Shown here: piece after piece, positions 54,575-61,700 of the stretch
Position numbering within the stretch: the first letter of the stretch is position 1
How the letters are laid out: the number at the start of each line of letters is the position of its first letter
NCBI RefSeq assembly: GCF_910594005.1
Contig: NC_057848.1
Coordinates: 56,375,616 to 56,439,615 of the forward strand
DNA from: Cervus elaphus
Taxonomy: Eukaryota > Chordata > Mammalia > Artiodactyla > Cervidae
Direction: 5' to 3'
Length of the DNA: 64,000 bases
Translations under genes and position numbers: made by a program
The notes under the pieces: model-generated
The model's database searches: none
What the model was told of the DNA's origin: nothing
Seen by the model: the letters and a program-made list of their open reading frames with translations, nothing else

Positions 54575-54724
54575 TGGGTCTTCCTTGGTGGCTCAGAGGG
54601 TAAAAGCGTCTGCCCACAATGCAGGGGACGGGGGTTCGATCCCTGGGTCGGGAAGATCCCCTGGAGAAGGACATGGCAACCCCACTCCAGTAATCCTGCC
54701 TGGAGAATCCCATGAATGGAGGAG

Positions 54725-54768
<44 letters not shown>

Positions 54769-54813
54769 CATGGGGTCGCAAGAGTCAGACACAACTGAGC
54801 AACTTCACTTTCA
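54575..54813 (+). mobile_element. Bov-tA SINE carrying an internal microsatellite
   Basis: The tRNA-like head (TCTTCCTTGGTGGCTCAGAG) and body (GGGAAGATCCCCTGGAGAAG) are typical. A (TA)20 run at 54726-54765 sits inside the body, before GTCCATGGGGTCGCAAGAGT. A 9-bp duplication CTTTGTTGA is at 54566-54574 and 54814-54822. Confidence 0.95.
54726..54765. repeat. (TA)20 microsatellite
   Basis: Uninterrupted 40-bp TA run inside a Bov-tA. It gives the YIYIYI frames on both strands, which are artefacts. Confidence 0.97.
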
Positions 54814-54867
54814 CTTTGTTGACTAGAAACTGACTTCGTGTGTCCTAGAAACAGGTCTTTCATTGGT

Positions 54868-55015
54868 TTTGAGTAGTTCTCCAAGTGTGGTCTCCAGCCA
54901 TCTAACCTGGGTTAGAAATGCAAACCCTCAGGCCTCACTCCAGACCTACTGAATCAATCTTTGGAGGTAAGGCTAGGGATCTGTATTTTAACAAGTGCTA
55001 ACGTTCAAGAAGCAC
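54868..55015. mobile_element. MER5/MER20-like hAT DNA transposon fragment
   Basis: GTTCTCCAAGTGTGGTCTCC, GGGTTAGAAATGCAAACCC, CCTACTGAATCAATCTTTGG, GTATTTTAACAAGTGC follow the MER5/MER20 order. The right terminal repeat is decayed. Confidence 0.7.
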
Positions 55016-55857
55016 TACAGGATCCCAGCTGCCTTATCTGGGGTGGCGACTGGCTGAATAAACTTAACACTTTTATTGTGTTATTAGTCAATATTCACTT
55101 TTTCTACCATGTGATCTGTCTCAAACAGCTAACATGGGTAATTTCTGCTCAAGGTTAGTCACCCTACAGAACCCCTGGGCCCCAAATTCTAATAAGCCCA
55201 CGTCATTTCCAACATTGACTAGTCTCCAAAGCAAGGCAGTATTTCTCCATCTCAGTGGCCCTTCCACCAAATGATGTCCTCTGACAACCCCAAAGTGAGT
55301 GGATCAACAAGCTCCCTCTACCTTGTTAATTCTCAAGTGTGCCCAGTTCCTCAAGGGTAGGTGTCCTGTTGATCTATAACTTTGCATCTCCCTCATATGG
55401 ATAAGCACGGGTACTTAAAATGAGCACATTTTGTCCAGATATGTGTCTGCATCATAAAATCCCCCAAACTAGGTGTCTTGCTGCTTTCTGTAGATGCACA
55501 CTTGAAAAGCAGATATGTACAAGTTTCCCTTTAGGACCCCATCTCATCCAACCATGAGATTTTTTTTTCTTCAATCTAACAGCATTTTTGTTTGGAAAAA
55601 AAGAGTCAAATTTTTTCAGATCTACAAATATCATTTATTTTGCAAATTTACATTTAAATGTCCATTTACATTTAGTAACAATCTGCTCCTTCACCCAACT
55701 GCCAAAACACACCTTCATGATTTCAAATATTTTATTTTAAAAACTGTTATCATTTTTAAAACTCCAGATGTGTTTCAGAACATTTTTTAACTGCAGTTAA
55801 TTAGAGAAAGGACATCTTACTTAAGTACCGACAGACTGTTGTCAACAAGGGTCCTGC
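55016..55857. other. 3' flank of the microRNA cluster
   Basis: No gene or repeat is clear. On the minus strand AATAAA hexamers occur at 55731-55736, 55634-55639 and 55072-55077. Any could serve as a polyadenylation signal for the primary microRNA transcript. None is proven. Confidence 0.35.
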
Positions 55858-55932
55858 GGTTCGCAGATGGATACCGTGCAATTTTTCTCCTATTATACTA
55901 ATCAAAATTGCATCGTGATCCACCCGACAACA
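55858..55932 (-). ncRNA. MIR363: miR-363 precursor
   Basis: A 75-nt hairpin, the last in the transcript. The 3p product maps to 55862-55883 with start AATTGCACGG and the AUUGCAC seed shared with miR-92a and miR-25. The 5p strand maps to 55905-55926 (starts CGGGTGGATC). The two arms pair around a short loop containing TAGTATAATAGG. The 3p ends ...ATCTGCG, where the human product as I recall it ends ...CUGUA, so the difference is confined to the last bases and spares the seed. It lies 81 nt downstream of miR-92a-2. A silenced or poorly processed copy cannot be excluded, but sequence and pairing look normal. Confidence 0.97.
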
Positions 55933-56013
55933 GCAAAACAGGCCATTTTACAATCATCAAATATCAGAACTTACAACCTTTAAACATTAAAAGAAGACGA
56001 TAAATTCCTCCTT

Positions 56014-56089
56014 TCTTCCATAGGCCGGGACAAGTGCAATACTTTATAATGTAACACAAGTAGTGCAACAAATCCCCACCCATAGATGA
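56014..56089 (-). ncRNA. MIR92A2: miR-92a-2 precursor
   Basis: A hairpin of about 76 nt. The dominant 3p product maps to 56020-56041: TATTGCACTTGTCCCGG, with seed AUUGCAC. The 5p arm carries GGGTGGGGATTTGTTGC at 56068-56084. The genomic sequence gives a 3p end of CCTAT rather than the CCTGT of the standard miR-92a. A molecule from this locus should therefore be distinguishable from one made by miR-92a-1 in the miR-17~92 cluster. The base of the stem also differs from human, in a way that appears to improve pairing. It sits between miR-19b-2 and miR-363, with a 19-bp tandem duplication just upstream. Confidence 0.97.
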
Positions 56090-56096
56090 ATGAGTG

Positions 56097-56134
56097 GAAG
56101 ACTGGAGATTCGTGCGAAGACTGGAGATTCGTGA
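56097..56134. repeat. 19-bp tandem duplication between miR-19b-2 and miR-92a-2
   Basis: GAAGACTGGAGATTCGTGC (56097-56115) is followed at once by GAAGACTGGAGATTCGTGA (56116-56134), identical but for the last base. It lies in the 74-nt spacer between the two hairpins. Confidence 0.95.
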
Positions 56135-56163
56135 GAAGGTAGTCACAGGGCCGCAGAAGAAAC

Positions 56164-56255
56164 ACAGTATCACAATCAGTTTTGCATGGATTTGCACAGC
56201 CATATATAGACACGCTGAAATGCAAACCAGCAAAACTAACTGTAAGTAGCAGTGT
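56164..56255 (-). ncRNA. MIR19B2: miR-19b-2 precursor
   Basis: A hairpin of about 92 nt. The mature 3p strand maps to 56176-56198, starting TGTGCAAATCCATGC, with the GUGCAAA seed that makes miR-19 the main oncogenic component of the miR-17~92 family. The passenger arm carries TTTTGCTGGTTTGCATTTC near 56212-56233. The terminal loop (GCGTGTCTATATATGG) is a few bases shorter than the human miR-19b-2 loop as I recall it. The mature 3p looks unchanged, identical in sequence to the product of miR-19b-1 as far as I recall. Spacing is 40 nt from miR-20b and 74 nt from miR-92a-2. Confidence 0.97.
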
Positions 56256-56295
56256 CTTTGAATGTTCTCAGCATCAGCAAGAGCCGTTATCCAAG

Positions 56296-56364
56296 AGTAC
56301 TGGAAGTGCCCACACTACAGTAGAGTGTTGCCAAAACTACCTGCACTGTGAGCACTTTGGTACT
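56296..56364 (-). ncRNA. MIR20B: miR-20b precursor
   Basis: A 69-nt hairpin bounded by the complementary ends AGTACC and AGTACT. The mature 5p strand maps to 56337-56359, starting CAAAGTGCTCACAGTGC, with the AAAGUGC seed shared with miR-17, miR-93 and miR-106. Relative to human (CTCATAG, from memory) position 12 is C. The opposing 3p arm has GTGTGGG in place of GTATGGG, so the base pair is kept as C-G instead of U-A. Product and fold both look functional. It lies between miR-18b and miR-19b-2. Confidence 0.97.
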
Positions 56365-56532
56365 ACTGGGACCTGATCTTATGCGTTGGTGCAAAAAACC
56401 GTATGCTGCACACAACCCTCACCCCTCTGCTCCCAACAAACAAGGACAAAACCAAAGACAAACCTTTGAAAGGCGTCCTGTGCAAATTATTAGTCAAGGC
56501 TTATTTTCCAATGCTGTGTGTCAGGCAGCCTG

Positions 56533-56603
56533 TGCCAGAAGGAGCATTTAGGGCAGTAGATTCTAAGCTGCTTCACTAACTGCACTAGATGCACCTTAAC
56601 ACA
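56533..56603 (-). ncRNA. MIR18B: miR-18b precursor
   Basis: A 71-nt hairpin, starting TGTGTTAAGGTGC and ending CTTCTGGCA in transcript sense. The mature 5p maps to 56576-56598 with start TAAGGTGCATC and seed AAGGUGC, the miR-18 group seed. The 3p arm contains TGCCCTAAATGCTCC. Compared with human as recalled, only this passenger arm shows a change (TGCTCC for TGCCCC). It is 86 nt downstream of miR-106a and 168 nt upstream of miR-20b, the widest gap in the cluster. No second hairpin was seen in that gap. Confidence 0.97.
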
Positions 56604-56689
56604 AGAGACACATTATGGGAAACAGCTCCAAAGCACCAACAGCTTCATTATGCACAAAGTACAGGTCTCAGTAGCCATTGATTAAATCA

Positions 56690-56770
56690 CCATGGTAATG
56701 TAAGAAGTGCTTGCATTGCAGTAGATCTCAAAAAGCTACCTGCACTGTAAGCACTTTTACATGGCCAAGG
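56690..56770 (-). ncRNA. MIR106A: miR-106a precursor
   Basis: An 81-nt hairpin with complementary ends CCTTGGCCATG and CATTACCATGG, the first unit of the polycistron. The mature 5p maps to 56736-56758, starting AAAAGTGCTTACAGTGC, with the AAAGUGC seed of the miR-17 family. The leading AAAAG (rather than CAAAG or TAAAG) separates miR-106a from miR-17 and miR-20a. The 3p arm reads CTGCAATGCAAGCAC, one base different from the human passenger strand as recalled. It is the hairpin closest to the CpG-island promoter, about 1.2 kb upstream. Confidence 0.98.
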
Positions 56771-57940
56771 CCTATTCCTGAAGCAAAAAAGCAAAAGTGT
56801 CTTTCATGAGCTCTTCTTTTCCATCCTTACTCATCTATTCAGACTCACCTGATTCAAAAACAAAAAAAAAAGAAATTAGATACTGAACAAGTAAACTACT
56901 AGTCAATATTCCTGAAACAAGCTTTTCTTTGGCTTAGAGAGTCCCAGCTAGGTTTTGGAGTTTCAGCCAAGTCCTGAGAAATATTAATACCCTGAATTAT
57001 TTACACAGAGTTGAACACAAATAACACTGGCAATTTCAAAAGTTTAATTCTTATGTATAAGCGGATTTTGGACTTCCCCTCTCCATCTAAGAAAACTTGG
57101 TATCTGCATCCCAGAAAATGTGCAGGTCCATTACCTCCCCCCGCCTCGATTTTAGAAGAGGTTTATCTAGAGAAAGAAGCATATAAAAATCAGAGTGACT
57201 ATCCACTTCTTGAGGTAGGGCTCCATACAAAAAAATGATTTAGATTAAATGAACATTCCCTGCCCCCACTCCATTAATAGACTATGAGAGAAATTTTAAA
57301 GCTGGTTTAAGAAACACAGCCTTCCACGCTCTTCACATAATGCACAGATGGCCTAGAGATGTCACATTTTGATCTATTTCAAAGGGCTCTTGTTCTGTTT
57401 AAACATTTATGGACCCATTTTCTCCATTAAACCCAAAGAAGGCAGATTAGCTTCTCTTCCCTTCATGTCATTATCGTCCATAAGCAAACCTTCTCCATTC
57501 CCAAGTGCTTATCTTACCTAAGAACATGCAGCAAGGAAATGAGCCCCTATTTGAAAAGGGTTCACAAGGTTACTCTACCTCTTCCATGATGGGTTAAGTT
57601 TTGTCAAAAAAGAAAAAGAAAAATTCAGAGACTCAGAATCCGTACTATGTTTAACTAGTTAGGGAATTTTAAATGTTGGGCTTCCTTCATGGTACCCCAG
57701 ACCACTAAACTAGTTTTTAATAAGAAAACTCTTTAAACTGATGCATAAAAACTACGCTTAAATCTAAAAATCTAAATTCTATGGAGAAAGAAGACTAAAA
57801 TTAGTAGAGAACGAGAACCATCTTTCCTCTTAGATTTTTTTCTGCCTGCACTTTTTCCCCCTTAAAAAAAAATACTCCTAAAGGAACTCAAAAATGTATT
57901 GTATTTGATTCAACCTGGCAACACTGAGCCCCACTCAGGT
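56771..57940 (-). other. Probable 5' part of the primary microRNA transcript
   Basis: Repeat-poor, moderately AT-rich DNA between the CpG island and miR-106a. If transcription starts in the island, this is exon or intron of the primary transcript. I see no convincing open frame or hairpin resembling another cluster member. Confidence 0.45.
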
Positions 57941-58219
57941 CGGAGAGAGCGCCTGCCACGGTTAACATCAGTCTTTAATGAGCCGTTCATCTGGTATACC
58001 TCGCCCGCGCTGGACAGCCACTCTCGCACTTCTTTAAAACGTAGAAAGAAAACACTCCCCGCCCCCCCACGAAGAAAGCCTGCACCTCCGCCTTTGTGCA
58101 TCCCTCGGCTTCTCCCGCGCCTCTCACGCACGTACCTAGCGCTGCAGTTGAAGCCCGGGAGCCGCCCGCGCGCCCAGGGTGTGCTCCAGGGGCTCACACC
58201 ACGCGCTCCCGTCCGCGTG

Positions 58220-58235
58220 CTGCCGCCGCCGCCGC
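58220..58235. repeat. (GCC)5 triplet run
   Basis: Short GCC repeat within the CpG island, upstream of the ZNF143-like element. Confidence 0.8.
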
Positions 58236-58256
58236 GATTAAAGAGAAAGAAACAAA

Positions 58257-58277
58257 GCATCATGGGAAACGGAGTTC
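58257..58277 (-). promoter_or_regulatory. Partial ZNF143/SBS-like element
   Basis: Minus strand contains TTTCCCATGATGC preceded by GAACTCCG. The right half resembles the ACTACAATTCCCAKMATGC promoter element; the left half does not match well. Confidence 0.4.
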
Positions 58278-58381
58278 TCCATTCAAAGCCCCAAAAACGC
58301 GCCAAGCCCACGCCTCCCTCCCCCTCCATTCCCGGGTTGGTGGGAGACGAGCCAAGGGGAGGGGAGTCCTTTTTCCCCCTC

Positions 58382-58387
58382 CACGTG
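58382..58387. promoter_or_regulatory. CACGTG E-box in the CpG island
   Basis: A perfect palindromic Myc/USF-type E-box. Members of the miR-17~92 family are known Myc targets, so its presence in the candidate promoter is notable. A 6-bp site is weak evidence alone. Confidence 0.45.
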
Positions 58388-58460
58388 CACCCCCTCATTC
58401 CGCACCCCCAAAGTTCTCCTGGAACCTAAAGGTCAGTGATGGAAAACTAAAGGCGAGTCG

Positions 58461-58470
58461 TTTCCCGCGC
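58461..58470 (+). promoter_or_regulatory. E2F-like site TTTCCCGCGC
   Basis: Matches the TTTSSCGC consensus. E2F factors regulate, and are targeted by, the miR-17~92 family, so a feedback role is plausible. Confidence 0.45.
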
Positions 58471-59343
58471 GCTCCCCGCTACCCCTCAACTGCACTAGGG
58501 TACTTTGCTTTCCTCAAGTCCCGCCCGCGCCGTCCCCTCCCACCCAGCCGGTCAACTCTCCCCATCAGAGCTGTCCTAACGAAGGTTCGCCCCTTCTGCT
58601 GTGGCCGCCGGCCCGGGCCACCCCGGCACGGGACCCGGCCGGCGCCCGCCCCTTGCAGGTGGCGCGCGCGGCGATCCCTCAGCGGCCACCCCCTCTTCCC
58701 GTCCCCCCACCCCCGGCGCCCCACCACACACCCTGGGCGGCGTGCGCCACCCGAGCGCTCCGCGGACCCGGCGCGAGCGCAGCCTCCCGCGGAAAGCCCG
58801 AGGAGGAAGAGAAGCGAGAAGCGGCGTTCAGGAAATTAATCGGGGCCGCGAGAGCCCGCCTCACCCCAAGCGCCCGGGGCCAGCACGACGCGGGGCCACC
58901 AGCCGTCCCGCCACCACTCGAGGAGCGCTCCGTCCCCTCGGCCCTCCGTCCGACGCTCTATCCCTGGGAAAAGCCCGCCCCTCTGCCTTTAATAGCCCAG
59001 GGAAAAAGCCCGCCCCCGCCCACCCGGCCCGCACAGGAATTAGGAAACGGAACCCCCACCCCGCCAAAGCGAAAACCCCACCGAGTCCCAGTTACCCACG
59101 GGCCGAGCGCAGTCGGCATTTTCCCCTCTTTGCCGCGAGCCGAAGTCTTTTAATTAAAGGCGCACCTCCGACGCGGGCGGGCGGCGTCTGGTGCTAGAGC
59201 CGGTGCCACTGGCGGCGAGCCCAGGAGGGCGCACTCGCCACCACCTCGTCCGGCCCCGCTCCCGCGGCGCTCGCCCCATCCCCCCACCGGAGACAGACGA
59301 CGAGGCCCACGGAGCCGTGGGACCGGGGTGTCCCCCACCCGGC

Positions 59344-59357
59344 GCGCGCATGCGCGC
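59344..59357. promoter_or_regulatory. NRF1-type palindrome
   Basis: GCGCGCATGCGCGC is a perfect 14-bp palindrome containing the NRF1 core GCGCATGCGC. It is at the upstream edge of the CpG island. Confidence 0.6.
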
Positions 59358-59400
59358 CACCTCGCCGCTACATTGAAAGTGTTCCTAAGGCCCCAGGAGG

Positions 59401-61360
59401 AAAGAAATACAGACACAGCATATTCACTCTGCGCACATGTGAAAGTTCTAACCTCTGGCACCTTGTGCTACTGTAGGGAGGCTCTCGCCTTTGCCAGGAG
59501 CCCCCCTCACCCAGTAAATCAGGCTTTCTTGGCAGGCATCGTTAACGGTAGCAGCCACCGAGTACAGGCACAAATGCAAGGAAGACACGGTGCAATTATC
59601 TGGCTTTCTCTTCTCATTCCACAGCTAATGAGAACCAATTGAGGGCCGGCTGCTTAAAGGCCAAAGCCCAAGTACACTCTCTGTGAAAAGTAAGACGACG
59701 TCTTAGTTTTTAAGAAGCACAGTAAAAATGGAATTAAGCATACCAGACCTTCAACACTGGGCAAAATGCGATCATCAGACTAGACCCACTCCAGGTTCCG
59801 GGCGGACCCGGGAGCGGGGAGGGAGCTTGGGAGTGCGGGAGAGTTACACATCAGAGAAGGGAGTGAGCACGCAGAATCCAGAGAGGAAAGCACTGGGACT
59901 CTAGCGGGGGATGAGGAAAGGGGTGTGCCAGATGAAGCCGACCTCTCCCTCCCCACTATTGTTACCGCAGGAGACTGTGGCAGCCCGAAGCCCGGATGGG
60001 GACAAGGGCGCCATGTGATTCTCAACCTGGTGTACGGTAGTAGCTCAGGCAAGCCGATTACAAAAGACTGGCCTCTCCCGCCCCCGGTCCGCAGTGGAGT
60101 CCAACCTGAACGGCCCGTGCCTCTTTGGAGTCTGCGGTGGAGGCAACGAAAGCCACACTCATTTCTTCAATGGGAGTGACTCCTACAGGTGGGCTTTCTC
60201 CTTTTTTCATAAAACACGCAAACAGACTCTGCAGCCCACCCTGGCGCTTCTGCCTGATACTTTCTGGAAACTACGCAGCCCGAAGTTTACTACTCAACCA
60301 GATCCGTCCTGTGAGATTGCACCGACTTCAATGCAATTTTCGCCCTTTAATGGTAACGACTAGCAGTGGAAAGAAGAGGAGGGGGAGGGAGGAGATCTTA
60401 ACCCCGACTTCAAGAAACATTGTATTAAAGCAAGATGAGAACGGTACCTTTGAGCTCGAGCAAAACCTGGAGTTAAAAAAGGGTTTTTGCAAAAGTGGCG
60501 CGAAGATAATATCATGTGATCCGACCCCAGGGCGTCTCCTTCCCCTTTTGCCAAACTCCCCTCCCCCCGAAAAAAGGGGGGTAGGGGAGTTACATCCGCT
60601 CCTCACAAACTATTAGCATAATTAATTGTGTCCTGCAGCTGCAGCCAGAGCTCTCAGTCAATGAGTAAACATATCCTCATCCTCTTCACCATCAGAACAA
60701 AAAGACCCATTACCCTGATTTTGGAAAATGTTCCCAAATAAATCTCATTATCATCAGAAGTCTTAATTTGGCATTCTGGCTCTGTCTATGTGTCTTGGTT
60801 TGAGAAAGAGAAGAGAGTTGGAAAAGATGAAATCATCCTTTTAAAAGGGAACTAGCAGAAGCAGCTACCCAAAAGTGAAAGATCTGAGTAGAGGCTTTCA
60901 AATGGAAATACCATGTTGAGGGACTTCAGTTGCTTAAGATTTTCCAAAAAGTTTTAAACAGTTCATTAAACAAGACATCCTCCAGAGTCTTCCTACTCGC
61001 CCCCCCAACTTACACCCCTCCTCCCACCCCCCTTCCCTTTAAAGCCAGAACAATACCCGGAATAAGGTATTTTGAGATTGCTTTACCAGGATATTTTCTT
61101 GTTCTTGATTTTTTTAAGGCTTGCAACATATAGAATGTCTGGATCAAGTTCCCAACTGGCGAAAATAATTTCTTCCATCTCAGTACCTGGGTAGTGTAAG
61201 GTAAAATTAAGCACAAGCTATATGTTACTATCCAGAAAAAACTAGGACATCATTTGATGCATAAGTCACTTATTTTGGTCTTTTTCTTTTGGGAAAAAAA
61301 ATTATAATCATCAGCCAAAATACCTCGAGAATCAAAAAAAGCTAAAGAACAAAGCATTTC
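59401..61360. other. Upstream flank of the CpG island, no gene recognised
   Basis: GC content falls off gradually to about 60.2 kb. Frames such as 60125-60616 have no domain. It holds a GC-rich hairpin at 60554-60591, a CTGCAGCTGCAG palindrome at 60633-60644 and an E2F-like GGCGCGAA at 60497-60504. Confidence 0.5.
60554..60591. other. GC-rich inverted repeat (hairpin)
   Basis: Left arm AACTCCCCTCCCCCC, 7-nt loop GAAAAAA, right arm GGGGGGTAGGGGAGTT: 15 base pairs with one bulged T. A terminator or polyadenylation role is not supported. Confidence 0.75.
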
Positions 61361-61361
61361 A

Positions 61362-61373
61362 CACACACACACC
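61362..61373. repeat. Short (AC)n run
   Basis: Six AC units followed by CCCC. Confidence 0.8.
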
Positions 61374-61408
61374 CCAAAAGTCAGAATAACTAACAGCTCA
61401 AAGAAAAG

Positions 61409-61414
61409 CACGTG
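61409..61414. promoter_or_regulatory. Distal CACGTG E-box
   Basis: A second perfect E-box about 2 kb beyond the CpG island, in otherwise AT-rich DNA. Functional relevance is unknown. Confidence 0.25.
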
Positions 61415-61648
61415 ATCCCTTCATGCTTTAAAACTTGTGGTCATGCTGAGGCTAAAAGCTAAGAGCTTGTGACCCCGCAACCCCGTCCCCTCCCCCAGAC
61501 CACAGCCCAAGGCTTAAGGCTCCGGGCTCCCACCAGGCTCCCTCTCCCTCCCAGTATTGTGAGACAAACAATACTTAAGCATTCTGCAAAATAAAGGAGC
61601 CACAACTTCCAATCCCAGTCACATCATTTACGCCCAAACAGATTGGCC

Positions 61649-61700
61649 TGTGTGTGTGTATATGTGTATGGGTGTGGGTATAATATATATGTATGTATCT
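61649..61700. repeat. GT/AT-rich imperfect microsatellite
   Basis: Mixed TGTG, TATG and TATA units. Confidence 0.75.

Larger units (their letters stand above)
55858..56770 (-). ncRNA. miR-106a~363 polycistronic microRNA cluster
   Basis: Six hairpins on one strand within 913 bp, in transcription order miR-106a, miR-18b, miR-20b, miR-19b-2, miR-92a-2, miR-363. This composition and order define the X-linked paralogue of miR-17~92 in mammals. A nuclear pol II primary transcript would be cut by Drosha/DGCR8 and Dicer. The products target cell-cycle and growth regulators through AAAGUGC, AAGGUGC, GUGCAAA and AUUGCAC seeds. Spacing is tight (40-168 nt between hairpins). The likely promoter is the CpG island at about 57.94-59.40 kb. 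Transcript ends and splicing cannot be read from the sequence. Confidence 0.97.
57941..59400 (-). promoter_or_regulatory. CpG island, candidate promoter of the miR-106a~363 transcript
   Basis: CpG-dense, GC-rich DNA starts abruptly near 57945 and ends near 59400, unlike anything else in the window. GC-box-type CCCGCCCC motifs occur (58974-58981; cluster at 59008-59024). Long frames through it on both strands (57899-58429, 58096-58839, 58601-59197 and others) are proline/arginine/glycine-rich products of composition, not genes. The nearest downstream feature is the minus-strand microRNA cluster, so minus-strand initiation is inferred. Bidirectional activity is possible. No canonical TATA box was noted. 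Confidence 0.85.

Noticed and set aside
54435..54884. Frames with YIYIYIYI tracts on both strands
   Set aside because: They are translations of the (TA)20 run inside a SINE.
56365..56532. A possible seventh microRNA between miR-18b and miR-20b
   Set aside because: The 168-nt gap shows no convincing long hairpin or known seed by eye, and the cluster has six members in other mammals.
57899..59461. Long open frames on both strands through the CpG island (up to 247 codons)
   Set aside because: They overlap in several frames on both strands and are rich in Pro, Arg, Gly and Ala. High GC suppresses stop codons. No domain, Kozak-supported start or splice structure was seen. The MGNGVLHSKPQ start at about 58262 is also not convincing.
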